This document shows, one piece after another, positions 1 through 11,410 of a stretch of DNA of 13,058 bases (position 1 is its first letter; each line of letters starts with the position of its first letter). Made by a program: the position numbers and the translations under genes. Below the pieces are notes generated by a model. The model was not told the DNA's origin, ran no database searches, and worked only from the letters and a program-made list of their open reading frames with translations. The stretch comes from Parachlorella kessleri (taxonomy: Eukaryota; Chlorophyta; Trebouxiophyceae; Chlorellales; Chlorellaceae): contig BBXU01003312.1 in NCBI GenBank assembly GCA_001598975.1, positions 1 through 13,058 on the forward strand, read 5' to 3'.

Positions 1-192
1 GTCCACGTTCACCATGGCCTTTACAGGCAGCGCCGGGGTCCTGGAGCGGCGTGCAACTCTAAGCAGTGGCTTTGCTTTGCGCAGGGCCGCGCCTGGGGCG
101 CTAGGCAAGGGTACAAGGCTCCAACTGGGCCTGGTTGTAAGAACTCGCCGGCTGGCGAAGCTGCAAGGCATCCTGAGCAGGCCGGTCACCAT
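1..192 (-). CDS. 5' part of a gene running off the left edge; putative organelle-targeted protein
   Basis: On the minus strand a frame is open from the ATG at 192-190 to position 1 (64 codons) with no stop, so the gene continues outside the window. The proposed ATG lies in a very good context (ACCACCATGG). Another in-frame ATG follows at 171-169, and further ones lie upstream at 264 and 375, so the start is a choice and not proven. The encoded leader is rich in Arg, Ser, Ala, Pro and Leu and has almost no acidic residues until the last residue. It contains the stretch RKAKPLLRVARRSRTPALP and then VKAMVNVD at the edge, which resembles a chloroplast or mitochondrial transit peptide just before a mature protein. 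The mature domain is not visible, so no function can be given. It is head-to-head with the S33 gene. It could be a chance open frame, since the whole minus frame stays open far upstream. Confidence 0.45.
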   Translation of the reverse strand, partial: MVTGLLRMPCSFASRRVLTTRPSWSLVPLPSAPGAALRKAKPLLRVARRSRTPALPVKAMVNVD

Positions 193-481
193 GGTGGTAA
201 CCTGCGCAGCTCTTGCTCTTATTCCACACTGCAGAATGTGCGTGAGGGGTCTGCACAGCAGCATACCATTGCCACGCTTGCATTCGCAATGCATGGATGG
301 AGAGCCTTGCACTGCTGTACCTCGAAACAGCAGTCGTCCGGACTGTCCAAGTCCTTCGGTCCTTCCCTGTCTCATCAGGACCGTCGTTCTAGTAAACAAT
401 ATAGTCAAGTGACAGTGGCTGCGCTTCTTTGGGTAAGTAGTGCTAGCTCGACCCTTGCTTTCCTTGCCTTGGAGGTTAACC
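193..481. promoter_or_regulatory. Probable bidirectional promoter between the left-edge gene and MRPS33
   Basis: These 289 bp separate two divergent start codons (minus ATG at 192, plus ATG at 482), so both 5' UTRs and promoters must lie here unless the left-edge start is wrong. I see no convincing TATA box or repeated element. The assignment rests on the gene arrangement alone. Confidence 0.35.
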
Positions 482-1446
482 ATGGCGTCGAGGCGGGGCT
501 TGGGCTCCCTCGCAGCTGCTATCAGCAGTTTCTCAAGACTGAGCTTGACATGCGGCACCCCAGCAGCCCCATCAGGCGCGCAGCAGCTGACGACCCTTAC
601 AAGCTTGCGGCACCTGGCCCAAACAGCTTGCTCACCCACACAGCCAGCAGCGAGCCTTCGGCAGCATAGCGCAGCAGCAGTCTCAGCAGGCCTAGGGCCC
701 AGCGAAAGTATAGAGGAGGTCAGGGCACGGATATTTGGCACGCATATTGGTGAGTCAGGAAGGGCTGCAAGGAGTTACACTGTAATGCCTTCCGCTGTAC
801 GGCGTGTTGGCTGTGAGCAGACCGTGGTTCACAGTTTGCGGCCCTAGCAGTTGCTGTGAGCCTGGCCCGCAGGCAACGGGTTGCGGTCGGGGCGCAAGGT
901 GCTGCGGCAGAAGCTGCTGGGGCCAACGCTGGTGTCCTACTATCCCGAGGATTTCTCCAGGAAGGACCCATTCCTGGTGGACATGAAGGCTGAGAGGTGG
1001 GTGCGGGGTTTCGCAGGTTGACACTCTGTGCCAGCGGAGGCTGGCTTGGTTGGTTTTGCGCTCTTTGTGCTGGTTGTGGTGTTACGGCGAGTGGAAGGCA
1101 TGAACGCGTTGTGTGCACAGGCAGTGTGTTGGAGCGTGTAGGTGTGTCCATGAACTTCTTGTGGTCTGGCACTGGGACATCAAATTGTAAGCTTGCTGCC
1201 GTGCAAGCAACCACCGATGCCTGCTATAGAGTTTCGGCACCCCCAGCAGATGTGGGGGGCCTGTGTGTGTGGATCGCAACGTGTCTGGTCAGGGGTGTGC
1301 ACGTTTTTGAGTGCAAGGGCGGGCCAACCAATGAGCAGTTGTTTGTCACGCTGCACAGGGCCAAGCTCAAGCTGGATCGGTTGAAGCGCCGCGGCAAGGC
1401 ACCTCCCAAGAAGGGCTCCGGCAAGCGTGCTGGCAAGAAGAAGTAG
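482..1446 (+). CDS. MRPS33: Mitochondrial small-subunit ribosomal protein S33 (mS33), 3 exons
   Basis: This is a structural protein of the mitochondrial ribosome small subunit (S33/yeast S27 family), acting in the mitochondrial matrix. Exons are 482-749, 873-996 and 1359-1446 (480 nt, 159 aa). Intron 1 begins GTGAGT and ends CCCGCAG; intron 2 begins GTGGGT and ends CTGCACAG; codon phases match. The conserved core runs from about residue 75 to the end: SIEEVRARIFG (76-86), GNGLRSGRKVLRQKL (90-104), SYYPEDFSRKDPF (111-123), then AKLKLDRLKRRGKAPPKKG and a very basic Lys/Arg C-terminus, all typical of the family. Residues 1 to about 74 form a Ser/Ala/Leu/Arg-rich extension with no acidic residues, as expected of a mitochondrial presequence. 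The core matches the roughly 100-residue size of animal S33. The ATG has a good context (AACCATGGC). The gene converges on APS kinase at its 3' end. Confidence 0.93.
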
Positions 1447-2617
1447 GCACAGCGATGCAGACAGTGGGGAGCAGGGTAGACGCAATCTTTTGGTCTGCTT
1501 TTATAAGTGGCCGAGGGGCTTGGGCTGACAAATTTGACACAAGCTTTTTAGACTTTCCTTGGCCTGGAGGGTATGTACAGGCATGCCCAGCTGGCGGTGC
1601 CCTGGCTGCGCATACGCTGTGGGGTACGGTCGCACAGCTTGATTTGGTGAGCATTGCAAGTTGGAACCCTATACTCCAGGTGTGCAAGTAGCAGTAACAT
1701 GGCCCACACGCTCCTTGGCTAGGTTTCGCAGGTGAGTTGGGGAGTTCAGTTACAGGCAATCGAGTACATGTCGCTTGTACGTTAGAGCCACAACCTTGCA
1801 AGCCAGGTTCTGGGAAAAGGCTTCAACCTAATTGTTAGGTAGCAGCAACCCTACATCTGGAGCTGTCAACAGTCAAGCCTGCACAGGCCACGGGTCACCG
1901 CTCGCAGGAAGAAAAGGCAGCAAAGCGAACTACATGCCACCTGTCACATCAACTGTCTATGGTTATCCAGCAAGGAACCTAAGGACACACTCGACCTAGG
2001 AAGTGCTGTCACGCCTAGTGCTAGCGAAAAAGTCTATGGGAGTTTGGGGGAAAGTGCAAACCCGAATGGAGGCACCCGGCATGGCGCGGTACGCATATCT
2101 CATGGTAAAGGTACAAAGGGGGAGCTCGGGTGGTCAGGCAGTCACACACAGCTTGCCACCATCAAGTGAGCTCGAAAGGAATGGCAGAGGCCCGCAGCGA
2201 ACGACGGTACACCAAAGCTGCCAGGCATAATGGGACACAAAAACAAGCAGGACGGGAGGTAGGACTGTCAACAAGTTCTCGAGCAGTCAGGGTCCATTCA
2301 TTCGTCGCCTAGCAAGCCAACAGCAGGTGCCTCGGTTATTCTGGCACCCACCCACCTGAGCTGGGCTCAGGCAGGTGGACTGACAAGGCACCGGCTAGTT
2401 TTCTACACTCTCGGCCCTTCGCCCAGCCAACGCAGCACCTTGTGCCACACCCACCCTGCTAGCCGCCTACAGTTCAGCCCAACACCTCAGCATACCCCGG
2501 CCAATCCACACAGGAATGAGGTCGCGGCATCTGGTCGCCCACAACAGAAGTTGGCCAGGGTCCAGCACAAACGTACAGGTATCCAGGCACCAGCTGACCC
2601 TCCAAATTCCCCCTAGC
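1447..2617. other. Convergent 3' intergenic region between MRPS33 and APS kinase
   Basis: These 1171 bp lie between the stop codons of two convergent genes and presumably hold both 3' UTRs. Open frames of 60-144 codons occur on both strands, but they show no family similarity, no phase-compatible splice structure and overlap each other. No TGTAA poly(A) signal of the chlorophyte type is visible on the plus strand downstream of S33. On the minus strand the only one I see is at 1754-1750, far from the kinase stop. A short hairpin lies at 2352-2378. Otherwise I see nothing here. Confidence 0.6.
2352..2378. repeat. Imperfect inverted repeat / hairpin in 3' intergenic DNA
   Basis: CCTGAGC (2355-2361) and GCTCAGG (2365-2371) can pair around a 3-nt loop. 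An alternative outer pairing is CCACCT (2352-2357) with AGGTGG (2373-2378). It lies downstream of both convergent genes and could fold in either 3' UTR. A role in 3' end formation is only a guess. Confidence 0.35.
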
Positions 2618-5194
<2,577 letters not shown>

Positions 5195-5464
5195 GGTTCA
5201 CTGCTGGCAACAACAAGTCGCTACAGGCCACCACGACAAGAGAAACGTAATGAGCTTTCTAAAAGCTACAGCTGACAATGGGCACCAAACCCCCTCTGGG
5301 AGGCAACGACAACAAACGGCCATGCTGCCTCGAGGGCTCAGCAGCGCGGGTGGGGCTGCCTGGAAATGTGCCTAGGGGCGATCCAAGCCATGGCACCAAC
5401 CCCACTGGACTGCCGTTTTCATCTTGGTAAGCCATCCCCTGCAGCATGATTTCTTGAAGAGCCG
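5195..5464. promoter_or_regulatory. Probable bidirectional promoter between APS kinase and a small membrane-protein gene
   Basis: These 270 bp separate two divergent starts (minus ATG 5194, plus ATG 5465), and each has an in-frame stop shortly upstream. The region must carry both 5' UTRs, or introns within them. A splice-donor-like TTGGTAAGC at 5424-5432 and an acceptor-like CCCTGCAG ending at 5444 lie here, but they are too close to delimit an intron together. No clear TATA box or repeated element is seen. Confidence 0.4.
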
Positions 5465-6348
5465 ATGACGTCCAGAGGCGTGGTCGAGGCTGATCAGAAC
5501 GCCGAGGAGGGAGGGTGGAGCTATCTTCTAAGCTTCTTTCTCAGTCAGTATGGGGACAAGTCCAGCAGAGAGTCAGCGAAACGGGTTCTCATAGAGGTGA
5601 GGGACAGCAAACATGCCAAATATGGAGTGGGGTGAGCACCTGGGTCAGGGGAAAGTAAGCCTGCCTCCATGTTGCCGATCTCAAACACGCCAGCGACTTT
5701 CTAGCAGCCGCAAGGGCTTGTTGAGCGCCGCGTCGTGACAGAAACTTTGTAGTGGTATAGCCAGCAGTCTGGGTATAGCCAGGCGAGGTTTAAGTTCTAT
5801 CTTCTCACACCGACTCCGCTCCTTAAAGCAGCTAAACCACTGACTCTCACCTCTGCAAGCGTTGTTGTGGTACAGCTGTCCATATTCTACCTGCTCATAC
5901 TCATCGGCTTCGGTATGCTTTGGCTCACATGGCGGAGTAACCAGAGGTGAGCCATGCTATCCCTGTTCTTCAGTGTAGGCCAACATCCTGTTGCTGGCAT
6001 GGGACTCTGACAGCCTATCTTGCTCTCCTGCCTTATCGTGTGTCTTGGTTGTAAGGTCATATATCCAGCCAGATGCAGGTGCCTGCGTTGCCGCACGTTG
6101 CCTGCACGGCTGTTGCATGGAACACCGTGTCAAATAGGTTGATCCAGGCTCACTCGCAAGGTCCTCAACCCAGCATGTACATGCGTGTGAGCCACTACCA
6201 GCTACAGGTGTAATTGCTGTTGCCGACCATGTAGCCTCCTCCCTGCAGGCTGAAAGAGTGGAAGGCCAACATGACACAAGCCATCCGCTTGCAGCGGGGC
6301 AAGTCTTTTGAGCCGCAGGATGCAGCCAAGCTCTATGGCATGTTCTAG
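5465..6348 (+). CDS. Small single-pass membrane protein of unknown function, 3 exons
   Basis: I do not recognise this protein. The preferred model has exons 5465-5596, 5876-5946 and 6249-6348 (303 nt, 100 aa). Intron 1 is GTGAGG...TACAG, intron 2 is GTGAGC...CTGCAG, and phases match. The start is supported by an in-frame TGA at 5447-5449 with no ATG between it and 5465. Residues 1-44 are mostly polar, with a hydrophobic patch WSYLLSFFL and a basic stretch DKSSRESAKR. Residues 45-63 (LSIFYLLILIGFGMLWLTW) form a clear transmembrane helix followed by the basic WRSNQRLKEWK. The C-terminal tail is polar and ends AAKLYGMF. An alternative intron 1 (donor 5632, acceptor exon start 5860) also keeps frame and adds 17 residues, including VVVVQ before the helix. 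The charged flanks suit a small organelle or ER membrane subunit, but that is a guess. It is divergent from APS kinase. Confidence 0.68.
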
Positions 6349-7540
6349 CAGCAAGCACGAACGCATGTGTGTAGGCTTGGGCACGCGACTTCCCATAGCC
6401 ATGGAGCTTCATGAGGGCACAGCACCTGTGACAGAGAGGTTCCTCGGTCAGGTGCCCCTAGGAACTCCCTTATAGTTCTAATGGGAGTGCTGATCCTGGG
6501 TACTGCTGACCCTGGCCAATTTTTTCGCAAGGTATATACATGTGGGGCAACTGTGGGGCATTCCCTTGGTTGGCACAAACTGTTTTCATGTGTTCTTATT
6601 CTGGTGTTCCTTGGAGTTTTGTACCCGTGCTGTTGCGCACTTCCATTTAGGCTCTGCTAGTCGTCGGCTGCTTAGCTACCTCTTTCGCGCCCTCCCTTGC
6701 TGCTGGGCAGACAGCAGTCATCGACCCCTGGCATGACAGACAGAGTCACCACGCTGGCAATGCACATTTCATGGAATTTTATTGCCGCCCGTCAGCTCGA
6801 GGCTGAAGCAGGCATCAGGCCAAACAAGAAGATGTCAGACGTGAAAGTGTAAAGAACAGTTTGCAGCATGCTGTGATGGAAAGAAAAGACGGCTGTTTGT
6901 GGTTGAAAACTTAACACTGGTCTAGGCATGGAAGCTCAAACGGCACTTACTCACCTGACAATCCTAGTCAGCTACACGCTGCACGTCACTCGGCACAAAG
7001 GGATAGGGCAGGCAAAGCGAGCCAAAGGCAAGGTAGCAGCGCTTGCAGCTGCCATGTTTTTCTTAAGCCACTGGCGGGGGTGCTTTACCCTGTGAGTCAG
7101 CCCCTCCAGGCACGCCAAGTGCCTAACAGGCAAAGCGGTAGGGGCGCCCTTCCCGAAAGCCAAACATGATGAAATGAAGCCATGCCCGCTCCGCATCATA
7201 TCTGCAGCACAGCACACATACATCAAGTTATCAACCCATCAAATGCATATCATCAAAAAACAGCGAATCCCTGCGGTGACTATCAGTGCTGCCAGCCGAG
7301 TGCAGACTGGGATGCAGCGTAGCATGCCTTGCCCCCCAGAAGTCCCCAGAGCAACTGCCCTCCCAGGGCTTCCCTGCGCAATGCCATTGAACCCCATTGC
7401 GTGCCACCCTCACAATCATCAGGGGGCACTACTACTTTCCGTGGTTGCAGAAGCTGTCACCGCCACTGATTGACCCCGCGGCCATGCATGATCCCGCAGT
7501 CCATTTGGGCCTAGCCACGCTTGGCGGCTGCAATGCTCAC
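6349..7540. other. Convergent 3' intergenic region between the small membrane-protein gene and the glycosyltransferase-like gene
   Basis: These 1192 bp lie between two convergent stop codons. The left part (about 6540-6680) is T-rich, as in a 3' UTR. A TGTAA, the poly(A) signal used by many chlorophytes, lies at 6848-6852 on the plus strand, 500 bp after the stop of the small gene, and is a candidate signal. Open frames of 60-99 codons on both strands show no recognisable domain. A 3' terminal exon of the minus-strand gene could lie here if its final GGGTGAGT is used as a splice donor. Confidence 0.5.
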
Positions 7541-10500
7541 TCACCCCTCCAGTTCAACGGGCGAGGCTGAGATGTAAAGCTCGTGATCAAAGCACTTGGG
7601 CCCCTTGGCGATGATGCCGTCCAGGAACACCTCAGACATGTGCCTGCAAAGCAGCAGTGGAAGACAGCTCAGTGGCGAAGCTGGACCAGGAGTGACGCGG
7701 ACTTGTGCATGTTCAGGGTCAAGAATACTTGGGTCCTTCATCCTTCATCCTTCTTCGTGATGGTGTGACTCTACTTTTTCATCAGAGGTTACGGTATTGG
7801 TCGCTTATTTTCGCGCATGCACCCTGGTGGCAAGCAGCAGGAGCCCTGAAAGGGGCTGTCCATCTTCAGCAGGCAGGCACACGGTGTGCAGCCCCAGCCT
7901 GGACTGTCTAAGGTCATTCGTCCCGGCACGGTAGTTTGCCCGGTGCGCTGGCGTCTGTAAAAACACCTGAACCTCTCCCCCACCCTCTTCCTTCCAGTTC
8001 CTCCTTCCAGGGTGCCCACCTGAACTGGTTGCGGTTGATGTCCTCGGCCCCCGTGGTGCGGTTCTCCACCGCCCAGGCCTCGTACTTCAGCGCAGACACC
8101 ACCGCCGGGTGCTCCGTCACCACCTGGTGGTGGTGCACCTTGATGAACATGACCTGAGAAAGGGCGAGTAGCAGGGGGGCCAGAGACGCTCGGCACACCG
8201 CATGAGCGCCAATAAGAGCAGCAACTCGCCGGATCACCAAGCATCGCTACCAACATGTCACAACTAAGGAACGAGATGGCAACCCGGTTTCTGTTCCAAA
8301 CAAGCTGCTTGACTCCAGGGTAAATTTTGCACGCAAGCCACAGGGCTCGCCTGCATCCAACCAGCAACACCCAACCGCAGTTTGCACTGCCAGCAACTGA
8401 CATCTAAGATCCCACCAGCAGTGCGCATCATGGTCTCTCCGGGCAGCTATGGCAGCACGGCTCAACCACCTTGCTAGGCTCCGCAGCCTTGGCTAGGCTG
8501 ATAAGATGGTGGGCCAGTGAGACCCACGTAGCCTCACAACACTGGCCAAAAGATGCTTCACAGGGGTGACAGCATGAGGCAGGAGGTACAAGCTACAGCA
8601 CAAATCGCCAGACATTCCAGCATGACCAGTGCCCCTGCGAGCCACCATCAGCACAATCATACATGCCCGCACCCCCCACCACACCTAGGAAAGCTACAAG
8701 CGGGTCTACACCACCCCCTCACCTCAAGCGGGTGCAGGTTGATCCCGTCGTAGGCCTGTGGCAGCTGTGGCGGAACCCGCTGGTTGCAGGCCCACTTGGC
8801 ACGGTCTCGGAAATCGACACCAGCGTAGCGTAGCATCAGGCTGCCAATATTGTACCTGCAGCAGCCGCCGAGGATGTACGCAGATGCTGGAACAAAGGAC
8901 TGTGTCTTTGGCAAGCCACACAGCAGGCAATGTTATGCTACGCAGTGTTATGCTACTCAGTATGCGCATGGGATAGCATGACGAGACCGCTCACCCGTTG
9001 CGCAGCATGACCTCGCTAGCGCCAATTTCCGAGGCCCGCCACCCGCTCAGCCAGTGGGTGTGGCACTCCAAAGCCCCAGGGTCGTCTAGGAGCAGCTGCA
9101 GCCCTACTTGATCCGTAGCCACCACACTGCCCTGCACAGCATGAGCATTACAGTATAAGATGGCAGTCTAGCATTCTCCAGTCCTCTATCAGCAGGCCCA
9201 CTGTCAGTGAGGCCCATCACACCCCCCGCTTCAACGCTAGTGGACAATGGTCTGATAAAGGCGCCAAAGGACCAGGGTACACAATCTGTCCAACAATGTC
9301 ACGGCAAGCAGGCATCTCCTGTAATGGCAATTGATGGTATGAGCGCTGGTAACGTTCCACAAACCCCAGCGGCCGATCCCTGCATTCCGCACCTGTGCTC
9401 GGGGTCCCAAGGCATACATGCTATTAAGCTCCAGTAATCTGCCCCCGGACTCCACAGTCACCCCCAGCAGCCCCACCCTGCATCCTACCTGGACGTGCGG
9501 CTGGTAATACGTGGGGTGGCTGGCGTTCAGCTTGACCCCAGAGCAGCTGATGGTGGCCCCAACAAGCTTGGTCGCCTCATCTAGCTGGCTGGTCAACAGC
9601 TGGTGCCACGGAACCTGAAGCCCACAGCGTAAGAGCACAGCCAGTGAGGTGCTTGTAGCTAGGTCGCACGACTGCTGCGCAAGAGTAACACTTCCTCAGA
9701 GATATGCGTGCCGTGTCCTAGCTAGAACCGCCAAAGCAAGCATTCAAGCGCCGTCTCCACGCTACCCACGCCATCCCATCCTGCCCACACTAGACCCAGG
9801 CGGCGCTTGCCAGCGATTTCTGATGCTAGGGATGCCCCTAGCAGAGCGCCGTCAGCAAGGCCACGCCGGCGACCCACCTGGCTCTCCTTGACATACGCGG
9901 GCAGAAAGGGCCCCCGGACTGAGCTATCAAGCCAAATGAAGTACTTGTACCGCGAAAGCTCCAGGTGTGCATGCCGCAGCGTCCAGCCCACCAGCCCCGG
10001 AGCGTAGCACCTGCGGTGGTGCAGGACGAGTTTTGAATAAAGAACACCACTGCAGTGCCACAACCCCGTGCGCCGCAGTGTACAGCACATGCCAAGATGC
10101 CCTGCAGATCCATCAAGGCGTTTCTGTTTTCGTTTTGCCTGCAAGAGTGCGACCCTGCCCAAAGCCAGCGCCAGTTAAACAGGGGACTTGGCTGACACAA
10201 GATGATACAAGATAGATGATACAAGCTGATACAAGATGGCCCATGCCCCATTACGCCATAGCCGCTGCCATAGACACAGCCATGCTAGAAGCTTGCGGTC
10301 AAGCTCTAATAGGAACAAGATGTTGCTAAGGCGACAGGCTGCTCCGCCACTCCCTTTAAGTCATGCTACTGTCCCCCATTCCCGTATTCGGGCTTGTTGC
10401 CCCTATGATGTGTATACCGCCGCGATGCTTGCGGCTGTCAGCTGTTCATGCTAGTGCGCCTTTAGCAGGTGCACGACACACTTCAGAGGTTCCAGTTTGG

Positions 10501-11410
10501 TATTAAAACCAATGCAACGCTGAGCCAGCACCCAGGCAGGCAATCAATCCGTCCTGAGTGGCAGCACCAGACAAGTAGGCGGCTGCCCTGCGAACCTAAG
10601 GGTGCTACAAGAGAAAACTGCGACTCCACACCTCCTCAACTCGGCACCACCACCACCATCCGCACCACACCCTAAGGATGAGCCTCCACCCAAATGTACC
10701 ACTTTGCAACCAGTGCCAGTAGAGTTCCAGCAAACTTGGGTCCTCCTCAGTGCCAAAGCCCCCCCCCCCCACCCACACACACACCTGCTAGAAGGCCGCA
10801 CTTGCTCCATGTGCGGTGGTATCTTTATTGGGACATCCACCAGCTCTGCCTGGTAATCCGGCCGAACTACCAACAAGTACTGAGCGCCATCGTTGTCCCT
10901 GCAAGGAGTAAACAAAACGCTGAATAAGCACCAACAACTCTAGCCAAGGCCAAGCAGCGCAAAGGAGTTCCAAAGCTTCCAAGGAGCTGTAGGCGCACTC
11001 ACACCCTCTCATAGGCCCCAAGCTTGTAAATGCCAGTTCAAAAGGGCAGCCAGCTATGCATCGCGACTGCTTCCCCAGTGCCGCTGCTGCTCCCGGGTGC
11101 GTCTTGCAGCTTGCTACTGTGACATAGGAGACGTCCGCAAGCCGCACCTGACGCCGTGCTCAAGGAAGTAGTTGATGTTGTTTATGCTCTCCGGGTCGTC
11201 AAACCCGATGACATACATCACCAGCGTGTCCGGCCCACGCTTGATGAAGTGGAACACCACGAAGCGCAGCAACACCAAGACTACAGCCCCAACTGCGAAC
11301 ACCACATTGCTGCGGAGCGCCCTCCCTCTCGACCTGCACAGGGACTTAGTCAAGCGGTCAAGGTACCTCCTTCGCCATGCTGCTTGCGCACTGGGCGGCG
11401 CCGTGCGCAT
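7541..11410 (-). CDS. Type II membrane glycosyltransferase-like luminal protein, 8 exons
   Basis: This is probably a Golgi/ER-anchored, luminal glycosyltransferase-like protein. It resembles a group of uncharacterised algal and fungal proteins, from memory only. Exons (minus): 11410-11148, 10898-10785, 10010-9878, 9614-9489, 9131-8995, 8855-8723, 8153-8020, 7643-7541; 1143 nt, 380 aa, all GT-AG and in phase. A short basic N-terminus (many Arg, residues 13-33) precedes one membrane helix (35-56, interrupted by Arg49), then a globular domain: DTLVMYVIGFDDPES (61-75), QYLLVVRPDY (94-103), YKYFIWLDSSVRGPFLPAY (147-165), KLVGATISC (186-194), VVATDQVGLQLLL (215-227), SEIGASEVMLRNG (246-258), YDGINLHPLEVMFIKVHHH (293-311). 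The FIWLDSSVRGPF block is the signature I used. N-glycosylation sequons at Asn200 (NAS) and Asn333 (NRT) suit a luminal domain. Donor and substrate cannot be told. The TGA at 7543-7541 sits inside a donor-like GGGTGAGT, so the C-terminus may be longer. Confidence 0.82.
10191..10238. repeat. Short GATACAAG direct repeats inside an intron
   Basis: The motif GATACAAG recurs three times at uneven 10-14 bp steps, with a degenerate copy (GACACAAG) first. It sits in the 774-bp intron 2 of the glycosyltransferase-like gene (10784-10011) and is best read as a small degenerate minisatellite. Confidence 0.7.
10759..10784. repeat. Poly-C plus CA microsatellite abutting a splice donor
   Basis: Twelve C residues (10759-10770) are followed by ACCC and a CA repeat up to 10784. 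On the coding (minus) strand this reads as the exon-2 donor AG|GTGTGTGTGTGGGT followed by a long G run, so the intron begins within a GT repeat with several possible GT dinucleotides. Length variation and mis-splicing are plausible. Confidence 0.85.

Noticed and set aside
14..412. 132-codon plus-strand open frame upstream of S33
   Set aside because: It is antisense to the transit-peptide-like frame, with no domain and no phase-consistent link to S33 exon 1. The S33 ATG at 482 has its own good context.
1367..1801. 144-codon minus-strand open frame
   Set aside because: It is antisense to the last S33 exon and 3' region, with no recognisable motif or splice structure; composition shadow.
5390..5426. 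Possible first exon MAPTPLDCRFHL ending at a GTAAGC donor
   Set aside because: It ends in phase 1 and no acceptor in the right phase leads into the downstream exon; the ATG at 5465 has an in-frame stop just upstream and needs no extra exon.
5957..6412. 151-codon minus-strand open frame
   Set aside because: It is antisense to the small membrane-protein gene and its intron, Cys/Thr/Ala-rich without a domain; the plus-strand exons explain the region better.
7789..8403. 204-codon minus-strand open frame
   Set aside because: It overlaps exon 7 of the glycosyltransferase-like gene in a different frame. The family-like sequence is in the other frame.
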